A stretch of 64,000 bases of DNA from a virus, in IMG/VR virus record IMGVR_UViG_3300021963_000037, positions 62,001 through 126,000 of that record; one strand, 5' to 3'. Shown in pieces: positions 52,337 through 60,899 of this stretch (position 1 is the stretch's first letter; each line of letters opens with the position of its first letter). The notes beneath the pieces are model-generated. The model made no database searches and was not told where the DNA came from. It saw nothing but the letters and a program-made list of their open reading frames with translations. The translations under genes and the position numbers were made by a program.

Positions 52337-52678
52337 ATGAAAACTATTAAAACATTTGAACAATTCATTTCTGAAGCTGAAGCTTTAAAAGCTGAAGATT
52401 CTAAGGTATATGTTGACGATCTGTCTTTAGATAGCGGAGAAGTTATTAAAGCTGCTGAAATTCTAGGAGCTATTGCAGCATCTGCTACTGAAAAAGAATT
52501 TGAAGATTATTTCTTTACTCAATATGGTCAAAATGCATTCAAAGACGGTGATATGTCTAAGTTGAAAGAATACTATAATGAGACTAAAGAAGAGGAAAAT
52601 AAAGAAGAAACCGAGAAAGAAGGTAAGAAAAAAGATGATGGAGCAAGCGATCCAACAGCAGACCTTGGTGAGTTATAA
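52337..52678 (+). CDS. Prohead core protein with capsid-targeting motif (gp67/gp68 position)
   Basis: 113 aa, acidic. It starts MKTIKTFEQFISEAEALK, the best capsid-targeting match here, including a classical I-S-E/A prohead-protease site. The C-terminus is a Glu/Lys-rich tail (EENKEETEKEGKKKDDG). In T4, genes 67 and 68 lie between portal and protease and encode such core proteins; the location matches. Confidence 0.6.
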   Translation: MKTIKTFEQFISEAEALKAEDSKVYVDDLSLDSGEVIKAAEILGAIAASATEKEFEDYFFTQYGQNAFKDGDMSKLKEYYNETKEEENKEETEKEGKKKDDGASDPTADLGEL

Positions 52679-52712
52679 TTTATTTTTTAAAAAATTCAAA
52701 AAATCAATCAGA

Positions 52713-52719
52713 TATATAA
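52713..52719 (+). promoter_or_regulatory. Late-type promoter box (TATATAA) before the protease-scaffold gene
   Basis: GATATATAAAC, 21 nt before ATG 52741. Confidence 0.5.
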
Positions 52720-52740
52720 ACAAACATACTGTCAATAAAT

Positions 52741-54735
52741 ATGACTACACAAAGTAAATTACTTATTCTAGAAAGATCAGGGAACACCCTATCTTTTAAC
52801 AAGGATGAATCTGGAGCCGGATCTTATGTTCTAGAAGGATGCTTTGGTGAAATTGGTGTAAAGAACAGAAACAATCGTATTTATACGGAAGCTGAATATG
52901 TTCCACAAATTGAATCATTACAAGCAAAAATCCAGTCATCTAAACTATTAGGTGAATTAGATCACCCACAAAATTTTGACATCTCTTTAAAGAATGTTTC
53001 ACACGTTATCGAAGAACTATCTTACAATAAAGATACTAAACAGGTAATGGGAAAAATCAGATTATTAGATACAGACGCTGGTAGACAAGCAAAAGCATTA
53101 GTTGATGCTGGAGTTCCTCTACATATTTCTTCAAGAGCAGCTGGTACTGTTGAATCTAACGGTCAAGTTAAAATCAAACAATTATTTACTTATGATTTAG
53201 TTGCAGATCCTGGATTTGCTAATGCTGAATTAAAAAGAGTTAATGAGTCTTTTGGTTTTGAAGACGCTGGCGACATTCTGATTTATGAGATAAATAATCC
53301 AGAAAACAATCAAACACAAACTATAGAAGAAAACAAAATGGAACAATCAAGATTCGTATCAACTGAGGATTTCAATAAGTATTCTAAGTATTTAGCTACT
53401 GAAATCAAAGGTTTAAAAGAGTCTCTAACTGAAAAGAACAACGACACTTTTGCTAAAGAAGTTGAGAATCTTAAAGAGTACTCTAGTTACCTTGCTGAGA
53501 AAATGAATTCAGTTGTTGAATATAACAACTACTTAGCAGAAAAATTAGATGATTCAATTCAACATGGCGATCATATCGCTGAGAAATTGGATCAATCAAT
53601 TCAATACAGCGAAAAAATTGGAGAGTCAGTTAATAAAGTAAAAGAATATTCTAATTACTTAGCTGAAGCATTCAATGATGGTGCTGCAACTCATGAAAAC
53701 ATGATGAAGTATGTAACTTACTTAAAAGAAAACTTAGAGAAAGTTACTGAATACGCTGAGTATATCGCTGAATCAGTTAACAAAAACTTAATTGTTGAAG
53801 CTGATGGTGAAGAAGCTGGTCTTCCTGCTGAAAAAATCAAGAAAATGTCTGACGACAAAACTCCAGAAGTAGAATTTGACGGTAAAAAAGTAGCAACTGG
53901 CGAAGATGCTATCGAAGATACTGCTAAAGAACTTGAAAAAGATCTTAAAGATTCTAAAGCTGAAGGAGAAAACGTTGGTAAAGAAGTTACTGAAGCCGCT
54001 GACGGTTTAACCGGTACTCCAGCTACAGAACTTAAAGATGATTCTAAAGATGTTACAACTGCAGTAGTTGACGCTGATGGTAAGAAATATGCTAAAGCTG
54101 AAGACAGAGCTGAAGATGATGCTAAAGAATTAGATAAAGACTTAGAAGCTGCAAAAGCAACTAAAGGAGATAATGTTGGTAAAGAAGTAACTGAATCAGA
54201 AGATCCAATGGATGCTTATAAGAAAGAAATTTCTGAAAAATTACAAGCACTAGTTGAAAAAGCAACTGTAAAAGTAGCTACTGAACCTAACTTCTTTAAA
54301 TTTATTTCTGAATCTAAAGTAGAAGAGTTCAAAACTCTAGCTGAAGAAGATAAAACTAAAGTTATTTCAGTTGTTGAAGGAAAAGGATTCTTAACTGAAT
54401 CTCAAATCTATGCTCTATGGAACAACGCGTTGGCTGCAAAATCAACTGATGAACCAATGGTACTTAAAGCAATGCCTACAGAATACAGAGAAACTTGGAA
54501 TGGTTTATCTGAATCTAAAAAGAATCAAATCTTGGCACAGTCTAAATATCATAAATTAGAAACTGAATATCAAGTAAGAAACTTTTGGCAACAAAGAGAC
54601 CTTAGAGAGGTTACTCCAGTAATGGAAAAAATCGAAATTGTTAACGAAAGTAACAAAGTTGAAGAAAAAGCAAACACATTAGGTTATGATTTAACTGATA
54701 TGAAAGAAGCTTTTGCTAAAAAATTCAAAAAGTAA
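52741..54735 (+). CDS. 21: Prohead protease (gp21-like) fused to a scaffold/core domain
   Basis: 664 aa, three times T4 gp21 (212 aa). Residues 1-180 are the protease: VKNRNNRIYT, LLGELDHPQ (catalytic His about 75), LHISSRAAG (catalytic Ser about 130) and YDLVADPGFANA, as in T4 gp21. The remainder is helical: about eight heptad-type units of the form YLAEKL/YIAESV (230-345), acidic linkers with two similar GEDA/AEDRAEDDAKEL blocks (375-475), and a C-terminal domain. This part resembles T4 gp22 scaffold. An ATG at 53338 (MEQSRFVSTEDF) could be an internal start making scaffold alone. It is followed directly by the capsid gene. Confidence 0.8.
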   Translation: MTTQSKLLILERSGNTLSFNKDESGAGSYVLEGCFGEIGVKNRNNRIYTEAEYVPQIESLQAKIQSSKLLGELDHPQNFDISLKNVSHVIEELSYNKDTKQVMGKIRLLDTDAGRQAKALVDAGVPLHISSRAAGTVESNGQVKIKQLFTYDLVADPGFANAELKRVNESFGFEDAGDILIYEINNPENNQTQTIEENKMEQSRFVSTEDFNKYSKYLATEIKGLKESLTEKNNDTFAKEVENLKEYSSYLAEKMNSVVEYNNYLAEKLDDSIQHGDHIAEKLDQSIQYSEKIGESVNKVKEYSNYLAEAFNDGAATHENMMKYVTYLKENLEKVTEYAEYIAESVNKNLIVEADGEEAGLPAEKIKKMSDDKTPEVEFDGKKVATGEDAIEDTAKELEKDLKDSKAEGENVGKEVTEAADGLTGTPATELKDDSKDVTTAVVDADGKKYAKAEDRAEDDAKELDKDLEAAKATKGDNVGKEVTESEDPMDAYKKEISEKLQALVEKATVKVATEPNFFKFISESKVEEFKTLAEEDKTKVISVVEGKGFLTESQIYALWNNALAAKSTDEPMVLKAMPTEYRETWNGLSESKKNQILAQSKYHKLETEYQVRNFWQQRDLREVTPVMEKIEIVNESNKVEEKANTLGYDLTDMKEAFAKKFKK

Positions 54736-54773
54736 ATTTTTGAAAATTTAGAAAATTCGAAAAAAGAATTGAA

Positions 54774-54780
54774 TATATAA
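54774..54780 (+). promoter_or_regulatory. Late-type promoter box (TATATAA) before the capsid gene
   Basis: GAATATATAATAA about 97 nt before the gp23 ATG, leaving an unusually long A-rich leader. Confidence 0.5.
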
Positions 54781-54877
54781 TAAAACAATAAAACGACGAT
54801 AATTAGATAAGAAGCAAAAATCTAAAGTATGTCGAGCATTACGCTAAAAACAAAAACAAAAAAACACATTCTCAAAA

Positions 54878-56410
54878 ATGGCAAATTTAATTAATGAAGC
54901 TGAAATCAGAGAAACTTGGGCACCGATCATCGAATCTGCTACAGGAATCAACGACGCTTCTAAACTAGCTTGGATGTCAGAGTACTGCCACAATCATAAA
55001 TTGTATGAAGATGCAAACATGATGGCTTTAGGTAGCGCTGGTAACATCTTTGGTATGGGTGCTGTAACTTTACCTTCTGCATTTGGTACAAACGTAACAA
55101 ACGCACAAAAAGGTTCTGGTGACAAATCTCCTACTTTATTACCTTTAGCAATGCAAGTTGCTGCACAAACAATTGGTCTTGATTTAGTACCAGTAATCCC
55201 TATGGCTGGTCCAATGGGTCTTTTATCTTACTTAGACTTCGTTTACGAAGGCGGTAAATTAGGAGGTACAACTGCACCAACTTACGTAAAAGCAAACGGA
55301 ACTTATGCTGGTGTAGCTGATTTAGCTGCTGCTACTGCTGGTTCTCCTGCTGTTGCTGTATCTGTTGCTTACGATTTCGTTGGTAAATCTCGTATCGATG
55401 GTTATTCAATCTTTAAAGCTGCTGGAAACCCAATTGCTGCAAACGTTGCTGCTGACTTATTGTTAGCTGTAAATGCAGTTCTTTCTCCAGATGCTACTGC
55501 TACTCAACTTGATGTACAGTTAGTAAAAGCTTTAGAAGATCATATCCCAGGATTCGCTGGAGTTCAAAACTCTTCTAACATTTCTGAACCTTTCACAAGA
55601 GGAGTTGGAGAACAAACTAATGAGAAGATCATGGGTCTTTCATTGTTCTCTAAAGCTGTTGAAGCTAAGACTTTCCAAGTTGCAGCTGCAGTAACTCGTG
55701 AGCAAGTTCAAGATTTAAAACAATTCGGTGTTGATGCTGTTGCACAAGTTGAAGCTGTTTTAGTTAACGAATTAACTCAAAACATTAATGATTTAATCAT
55801 TAACAACGTTGGTTCATTAGGTACATTAAACATTACTAGAGCCGCTGCTGCTGGTGAAATCGATGCAGATACGTTGAACGTACGTTTAAATAGTACTTTA
55901 ACTGGTGGTAGAACAGAAGGTTCTGAGCACAGAAAAATCTTAACTGGAATTTTAGCAGCTGCTAACTTGATCGCTAACCGTGGTCGTCGTGGTGCTGGTA
56001 ACTTCTGTGTTGTAGGTCCACAAGTTGCTACTGTATTGCAAGCTGTTGCTGGTTTCGTACCAAATCCATTTGCTAATACTATTTCTCAAGCTGCTGGTGC
56101 TATCTACCCTGTAGGTTCTGTAGCTGGAATTCAAGTTTACACTAACCCAAAATGGGCTTGGAACTACCAAACCGTTTTAGTTGGTCGTAAAGGAGATGGT
56201 AATGGTCCTGGATTAGTTTTCATGCCTTACTTAATGGCTGAATCAGTACAAACTATCGCTGAAGGAACTATGGCTCCTAAAATCGCGGTTAAATCTAGAT
56301 TCGCTCTAGTTGAAGCTGGTTTCCACCCAGAAACTCAATACGTAACGTTTGAAATCTACAATGGTGCTTCAGGTACTACTAGATTCTCTAACTTGTTAAA
56401 CTTGGTTTAA
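54878..56410 (+). CDS. 23: Major capsid protein (gp23-like)
   Basis: 510 aa (T4 gp23 is 521), HK97 fold. It begins MANLINEAEIRETWAPIIE like the T4 N-terminal peptide that is removed in maturation; LYE/D at about 45-49 is a possible cut. Then come the T-L-P-S-A and PMAGPMGLLSYLDFVY segment (about 108-123, as T4 QPMNSPTGQVFALRAVY), a G-V-G-E-Q-T-N/F-S-K-A-V-E-A-K segment and FNP-like VPNPFANT near the end. Codon use is richer in G/C-ending and Ala/Gly codons than neighbours, as expected for a very highly expressed gene. Confidence 0.9.
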   Translation: MANLINEAEIRETWAPIIESATGINDASKLAWMSEYCHNHKLYEDANMMALGSAGNIFGMGAVTLPSAFGTNVTNAQKGSGDKSPTLLPLAMQVAAQTIGLDLVPVIPMAGPMGLLSYLDFVYEGGKLGGTTAPTYVKANGTYAGVADLAAATAGSPAVAVSVAYDFVGKSRIDGYSIFKAAGNPIAANVAADLLLAVNAVLSPDATATQLDVQLVKALEDHIPGFAGVQNSSNISEPFTRGVGEQTNEKIMGLSLFSKAVEAKTFQVAAAVTREQVQDLKQFGVDAVAQVEAVLVNELTQNINDLIINNVGSLGTLNITRAAAAGEIDADTLNVRLNSTLTGGRTEGSEHRKILTGILAAANLIANRGRRGAGNFCVVGPQVATVLQAVAGFVPNPFANTISQAAGAIYPVGSVAGIQVYTNPKWAWNYQTVLVGRKGDGNGPGLVFMPYLMAESVQTIAEGTMAPKIAVKSRFALVEAGFHPETQYVTFEIYNGASGTTRFSNLLNLV

Positions 56411-56441
56411 TCTGTATTGAAAATCTAACTTAGATTTATAT

Positions 56442-56475
56442 AAAAGGCTCTCCAATGGAGAGCCTTTTCTTTTTT
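56442..56475 (+). terminator. Strong intrinsic terminator after the capsid gene
   Basis: Perfect 12-bp stem AAAAGGCTCTCC / GGAGAGCCTTTT, AAT loop, then CTTTTTT. Confidence 0.92.
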
Positions 56476-56490
56476 ACCAAGAAAAGTAAA

Positions 56491-56497
56491 TATATAA
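56491..56497 (+). promoter_or_regulatory. Late-type promoter box (TATATAA)
   Basis: AAATATATAAACC, 29 nt before ATG 56527 and just past the capsid terminator. Confidence 0.5.
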
Positions 56498-56526
56498 ACC
56501 ATATCCAAACATAAACATAAAAGAAT

Positions 56527-57903
56527 ATGGAACAATCAAAATTTAATAGCTGGTATACCAGAGTTCTAGAGGCCGTTAAAATGCCTGAACCGACTGCCAC
56601 TACCGAAACTGAAGTTGATACAAAACCTACAGGATCTGCTGGTCCAGAAACAGGTTCATCGGCTCCATCTTTTTCAAGAGAAGAAATCATTAATGATATT
56701 GATACTATCATGACTCATCTCTCTCAATTAGGTACTCAAGTTAAAGAAGAACTTGAAACCATTGACGCATTAGAACTTAATGAAGCTGGTTCAGAAACAG
56801 CAATGGACAAAGTTAAAGATTTCTTATTTGCTCCAAAATATCGTTCAATGCAGAAGAAAGTAAATAAAATGAAGATGAACGCATTAGATATGCAAATCAC
56901 AGTTGATAATCTTTCTGGTTCTGCTAATGCTGATAAAAAACAAGCTATTAAAGATAAAAAAGCTACAATCGACAAGCAAATTGATAGTTTACAATCTGCT
57001 GTTGATGATAAAGCTAAAGATAGAGGATCTTACGTACAAAAGGTTTTAAAATCTGAAAAGATTAAAGGACAAATGGAACTAGTTAAGCGTGCTTCTGGTA
57101 TGGAAGACGATCCAAAGAAAAAGAAAGATTTAGCAGATTCTATGGGCGAATTACAGAAAAGATTTGCTGAAGAACAAGAAGCTGTTAAACAATTAAAGGC
57201 TGATGCTGAAGACGCAAATGCTGATGCAAAAGACGGTAAAGGTGGTGATGATGAAAAACTTCAAAAACAAATTCGTACATTAAGAGACCAAAGAAAGGAT
57301 CTTAGAGAAGATGCTGATGTTATTGCCAAAAGTGAAGATCCTAAAGAAGCTATTAAGAAATGGGATCTTTGGATTAAAGCTGAGCAAATATCTTTAAAAA
57401 TTGCTGAATTAGAAGAAGATTCTCAAGATAAAGCAGACGCTGAAGAAGATATTAAAAACTATACACAGAAGAAAGAAGAAGCTCTTAAAGCTTTAGAACC
57501 AAAAGAAGAGCCTACTGAAGAGGAACCAAAAGAGGAACCTAAGGAAGAGCCAAAAGAAGAGCCTAAGGAAGAACCTAAGGAAGAGCCGAAAGAAGAACCA
57601 AAAGAGGAACCTAAGGAAGAGCCTAAAAAAGGAGAACCAGAAGATAAAAATTCTAAAGACGGAATGATCGCAAGATATAAAGAACTCTTAAAGAAAGCTG
57701 AAGAATCTGGTGATGAAGAGAAAATCAAGAAAATCAAAGATAAAATTGCCGCAATTTCTGCAAAAGAATCTTGGCAGTTAGAAGGTACCGAATTAGGTAG
57801 AATATTAGAAGCTGAATTAAGATTATTAGAATCTCAAACTAAATTAAACGAAAATAAATTTAGTATGTCAGTTGCTGATAGAATGAGAGTTCTATTAGGT
57901 TAA
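56527..57903 (+). CDS. Acidic Glu-Pro-Lys-repeat protein, probable internal head protein
   Basis: 458 aa. The N-terminal FNSWYTRVLEAVK is a variant of the capsid-targeting motif with an LEA cleavage-type site. Long charged helices (70-310) lead to about ten PKEE repeats (residues 325-368). The C-terminus has LEGTELGRILEAELRLLE, again with LEG and LEA sites. Length, charge and late promoter suit a core/internal protein cut during maturation. No enzyme motif. Confidence 0.55.
   Translation: MEQSKFNSWYTRVLEAVKMPEPTATTETEVDTKPTGSAGPETGSSAPSFSREEIINDIDTIMTHLSQLGTQVKEELETIDALELNEAGSETAMDKVKDFLFAPKYRSMQKKVNKMKMNALDMQITVDNLSGSANADKKQAIKDKKATIDKQIDSLQSAVDDKAKDRGSYVQKVLKSEKIKGQMELVKRASGMEDDPKKKKDLADSMGELQKRFAEEQEAVKQLKADAEDANADAKDGKGGDDEKLQKQIRTLRDQRKDLREDADVIAKSEDPKEAIKKWDLWIKAEQISLKIAELEEDSQDKADAEEDIKNYTQKKEEALKALEPKEEPTEEEPKEEPKEEPKEEPKEEPKEEPKEEPKEEPKEEPKKGEPEDKNSKDGMIARYKELLKKAEESGDEEKIKKIKDKIAAISAKESWQLEGTELGRILEAELRLLESQTKLNENKFSMSVADRMRVLLG
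57497..57628 (+). repeat. PKEE-encoding tandem repeat
   Basis: 12-nt units (CCTAAGGAAGAG-like, with CCA/CCT, AAA/AAG and GAA/GAG swaps) encode E-P-K-E about ten times. The synonymous mixture shows that it is not a fresh slippage product. Confidence 0.75.
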
Positions 57904-58409
57904 TTAACTTTAGAATTCTTTTTAGCCAATTTTAAAAGCTCTTGTTGTTCATTCAACAGGAGCTTTTTCACATATTTACGGAATTCTACTGAGGATTTAA
58001 GAATTCGGCTATCAACCATTGGAGCCTTTAAAATATCATGGTATTCTGGATGGATAAAGTTTTCTATACTAAAGTCATCTGTTCTGCAAGTGATTGGCTT
58101 ACCACTGACGGCACAAACCCAAGGGATTGAGTTGTAATTGTCTAAGAGTTCTGATTTCTCTACGATTGATCCCGTTGACCAGTCGTAATACATACGATCT
58201 TTATACTTGAATGGTTGTACCGAGTAGTTTGTAAGTTCTAATAAGATTTGTACAAATTGGTCGTCTTTGGCTCTATCCTTGATAATCGGATGATCCGCTA
58301 AGAATCTTCTCTGTAGCCTCGATAGGTACTTTAATATGATACCATACTTATTAGATGGAAAGGGTCCACCTGTTCGAACAATCTTTGGAAATCTAACTCT
58401 AAACGCCAT
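57900..58409 (-). CDS. Only minus-strand gene: unknown 169-aa protein
   Basis: 169 aa, convergent with the 56527 gene and overlapping its last 4 bases. Basic N-terminus (MAFRVRFPKIVR), then LQRRFLADHPIIKDR, an alpha/beta middle with CAVSGKPITCR (two Cys, possibly a small metal site) and a helical Leu/Lys-rich end. I do not recognise it. It lies between a head gene and the clamp-loader gene with its start only 76 nt from gp44's. Confidence 0.65.
   Translation of the reverse strand: MAFRVRFPKIVRTGGPFPSNKYGIILKYLSRLQRRFLADHPIIKDRAKDDQFVQILLELTNYSVQPFKYKDRMYYDWSTGSIVEKSELLDNYNSIPWVCAVSGKPITCRTDDFSIENFIHPEYHDILKAPMVDSRILKSSVEFRKYVKKLLLNEQQELLKLAKKNSKVN
57934..57968 (+). terminator. Plus-strand terminator inside the minus-strand gene
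   Basis: 14-bp stem AAAAGCTCTTGTTG / CAACAGGAGCTTTT (one wobble), 6-nt loop, T-run. It would stop the 56527 transcript, yet lies within codons of the convergent gene. Confidence 0.75.
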
Positions 58410-58425
58410 ATAGTTTATTTATTTT

Positions 58426-58454
58426 TGAAACTAAAAGAGCATTCTTGATATAAA
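58426..58454 (+). promoter_or_regulatory. Replication-class promoter (TGAAAC-N17-TATAAA) for gene 44
   Basis: TTTTTGAAAC ends at 58431, then 17 nt, then TATAAA at 58449-58454; ATG at 58485. Confidence 0.65.
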
Positions 58455-58484
58455 TTAAACTAAAAGTGTATAAAAAAATAATTT

Positions 58485-59435
58485 ATGGTTCACTCTCTTT
58501 TTACAGAAAAATATCGTCCGAAGAATCTATCGGAATTAATCTTACCAGATCGTGTAATGTCCAAATTTGAAAATGGAATTACACAGAACATGTTATTAGC
58601 TGGAAGTCCAGGAACTGGTAAAACATCAACAGCAAAGGCAATTGTTAATCAATTTGGTTTGCCGTACATTTATATTAATGCATCAACTGATACTTCAGTA
58701 GAAGTTATTCGTACCAGAATTACCGATTTTTGTTCAACTATGTCAATCTTAGATGACCAAGGTAAATTCAAAGTAGTTATCTTAGATGAGGTTGATGGAG
58801 TATCTGACCAGTTCTTTAAAGCATTACGTGCAACCATGGAACAATTTGCAAGTAACTCTCGTTTTATTGCAACTTGTAATTATGTTAATAAAATTCCAGA
58901 TCCAATTCTTTCTCGTTTTGAAGTTATCAATTTTGACTTTGATAAAGCTGAAGAGACTGAGTTAACTAAGAAATATATTAAGAGAGTTTACGAAATCTGT
59001 GGTAAAGAAGAGATGACCATTGAAAAACCAGCCCTGGTTGAATTTGTTAAACGTAACTTCCCAGATTTAAGAAGCACACTTAATAAGTTACAAGGTTATA
59101 AAACACAAGGAACAGGAAATATCACAATTGATGATGTTAAGAAATTTAACTCAGTTTATAAAGATGCATTTGAATTAATCTTTAATGAAACTGATCCTGC
59201 AAAGAACTATAAGATTTTGGTTAGTGACTATTCAAATAGAGTTGATGATATTCTACAATCTCTAGGAAATGACTTTATTGAATATGTACAAGCTGAAAAG
59301 CCGAATAGTATTAAGCATATTCCTCAAATTGCAATCTGTGTTGCCAAACATCAAGCTCAAAGAGTTAATGTTATCGACCCAATCATTACAATGTTGAGTT
59401 GCTTTTATGAATTACAAACGATTGTAAGATCGTAA
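58485..59435 (+). CDS. 44: Clamp loader ATPase (gp44-like)
   Basis: 316 aa (T4 gp44 is 319). AAA+ motifs: YRPKNLSELILP start, LLAGSPGTGKTSTAKAI (Walker A, about 37-53), VVILDEVDGV (Walker B, about 103), FIATCNYVNKIPDPILSRFE (sensor 1 and arginine finger SRF, about 133-152). It loads the gp45 clamp at primed sites. Confidence 0.92.
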   Translation: MVHSLFTEKYRPKNLSELILPDRVMSKFENGITQNMLLAGSPGTGKTSTAKAIVNQFGLPYIYINASTDTSVEVIRTRITDFCSTMSILDDQGKFKVVILDEVDGVSDQFFKALRATMEQFASNSRFIATCNYVNKIPDPILSRFEVINFDFDKAEETELTKKYIKRVYEICGKEEMTIEKPALVEFVKRNFPDLRSTLNKLQGYKTQGTGNITIDDVKKFNSVYKDAFELIFNETDPAKNYKILVSDYSNRVDDILQSLGNDFIEYVQAEKPNSIKHIPQIAICVAKHQAQRVNVIDPIITMLSCFYELQTIVRS

Positions 59436-59451
59436 AATAATTTAAAAATAA

Positions 59452-59498
59452 TTCACTAAACAGTTTTTTATGTCAAGAAAATTGTTTATATTTACATA
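59452..59498 (+). promoter_or_regulatory. Conserved 47-nt promoter/operator element, copy 2
   Basis: Matches the copy at 27464 in 43 of 47 positions; 24 nt before ATG 59523. Confidence 0.6.
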
Positions 59499-59522
59499 AG
59501 AAACAAATTAAAGATACAATAT

Positions 59523-60743
59523 ATGAAGCTCGGAAATCATACACTACTTATCGATGGTAACTATTTCATCCACAGTAGATTGTTCGTTCTACCAAGGCCT
59601 AAAAGCGGTGCTCTACTTGGTGATGATGCGAGCAAAGGACAGTTCATTCGAAAACTTGCAATCGACTTTGCATCTGAAGTTCGAAAAATGACTCCTTTTG
59701 TTAATCAAATCGTTTTTGCGGTTGATTCAAAATCTTGGCGTAAGGATCTATTTCCTGAAGCGCAATATAAAGGTACTCGTACTCAAGATAGTTCAGTTGA
59801 TTGGTCAGCTGTCTACGAAGTATATGATGAATTTAAATTAATCCTTGCTAAAAAAGGTGTTATTGTAAATCAAGTTAAAGGTGCAGAAGCAGATGATATT
59901 CTATTTGCATGGTCGACTTATTTAAATACACAAGGTAAGAATTGCATTATTTGGACTGGTGACCGTGATATGATTCAATTAGTTGATTACTCAAAAGCAA
60001 CTGATGGTTATTCACTATGGTATTATAACACTAAACGTAAATTAATTGCATTCGAAGGATTCAATGATATTTTTAGTGATACAACTGAATTAGAAATCTC
60101 AAATGAAGATTTGTTATTCAATATGGACAGCCCTAGTCATTTAAGTGATCGTATCAAAAATGAAATGGTTGATTGGATGAAAAAGAATTCAATTGAAGTC
60201 GAAGAAATCAACTGTGATCGTTTTGTTTTCCAAAAGATTCTAATGGGTGACAAATCTGATAACATCAAATCTGTTGTTACGTACCAAAAACCTATGAAAA
60301 ATGGTAAAGATCGTACATTCTCAATTACTGACAAACAGGCAGAAGCTATCTTAGAACAATACATTAAAGAAGAAGGCGAATTTGTTATTGACCACATGTT
60401 TAACAAAACACAAGTTGATAAGATTGTTAACCTGATTTACCGTATTATTGGTCATGACACTCAAGTAAATATCCTTAATAGATTTAATCAAAATCTTGAT
60501 TTGATGTTACTTCACTACAATACTATACCAGAACCAATCCAACAAGAAATTACAAAGGTAATTGATCGAGATAAAGAAACTGAACCAGCAATTATGGTTC
60601 TATCTCAAATGGAAAAGATTCTTGAAGGATCTAGTTGGTTGAAAAAAGCTAATCAAACTCCGGTTGATTTTGATGCATTTGCTGGCTTAGACGAAAATGA
60701 AACAAAAGACAAAGATTCATCTACAACTATTAAATTATTTTAA
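59523..60743 (+). CDS. rnh: RNase H / 5'-3' exonuclease (T4 Rnh-like, FEN fold)
   Basis: 406 aa, longer than T4 RNase H (305). Metal-site motifs: LLIDGNYFIHS, VFAVDSKSWRKDLFPEAQYKGTR, GAEADDILF, IWTGDRDMIQL, MGDKSDNIK. It removes RNA primers and some adjoining DNA from lagging-strand fragments. The end SSTTIKLF could bind the clamp. The extra length is mostly in the centre and in an acidic C-terminal tail. Confidence 0.85.
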   Translation: MKLGNHTLLIDGNYFIHSRLFVLPRPKSGALLGDDASKGQFIRKLAIDFASEVRKMTPFVNQIVFAVDSKSWRKDLFPEAQYKGTRTQDSSVDWSAVYEVYDEFKLILAKKGVIVNQVKGAEADDILFAWSTYLNTQGKNCIIWTGDRDMIQLVDYSKATDGYSLWYYNTKRKLIAFEGFNDIFSDTTELEISNEDLLFNMDSPSHLSDRIKNEMVDWMKKNSIEVEEINCDRFVFQKILMGDKSDNIKSVVTYQKPMKNGKDRTFSITDKQAEAILEQYIKEEGEFVIDHMFNKTQVDKIVNLIYRIIGHDTQVNILNRFNQNLDLMLLHYNTIPEPIQQEITKVIDRDKETEPAIMVLSQMEKILEGSSWLKKANQTPVDFDAFAGLDENETKDKDSSTTIKLF

Positions 60744-60895
60744 TGCCAGAGATCGTAGAAGAAATCTTAAAAGAAGCAAAAGAATGGGGTCTTGAATATG
60801 AGGTTAAGGTATTCGCCGAAAGCCACATGTCTCAAGACCCAAGTCTTTCAATAGAACAAGCCTACACTGAGGCATATAATGATTGGATAAAATAA
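60743..60895 (+). CDS. Very small acidic protein
   Basis: 50 aa, coupled to the RNase H gene by a TAATG overlap and followed 4 nt later by the next gene. Two helices (EIVEEILKEAKEWG and SIEQAYTEAYNDWIK). Unknown function. Confidence 0.45.
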   Translation: MPEIVEEILKEAKEWGLEYEVKVFAESHMSQDPSLSIEQAYTEAYNDWIK

Positions 60896-60899
60896 AATT

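Noticed and set aside
54829-54894. 21-codon leader peptide overlapping the capsid start
   Set aside because: Lys/Thr-rich low-complexity translation of the A-rich leader; nothing supports its translation.
57459-57737. Minus-strand frame rich in Gly, Ser and Phe opposite the PKEE repeat
   Set aside because: It is the reverse reading of the repeat; long open frames opposite repeats arise automatically.
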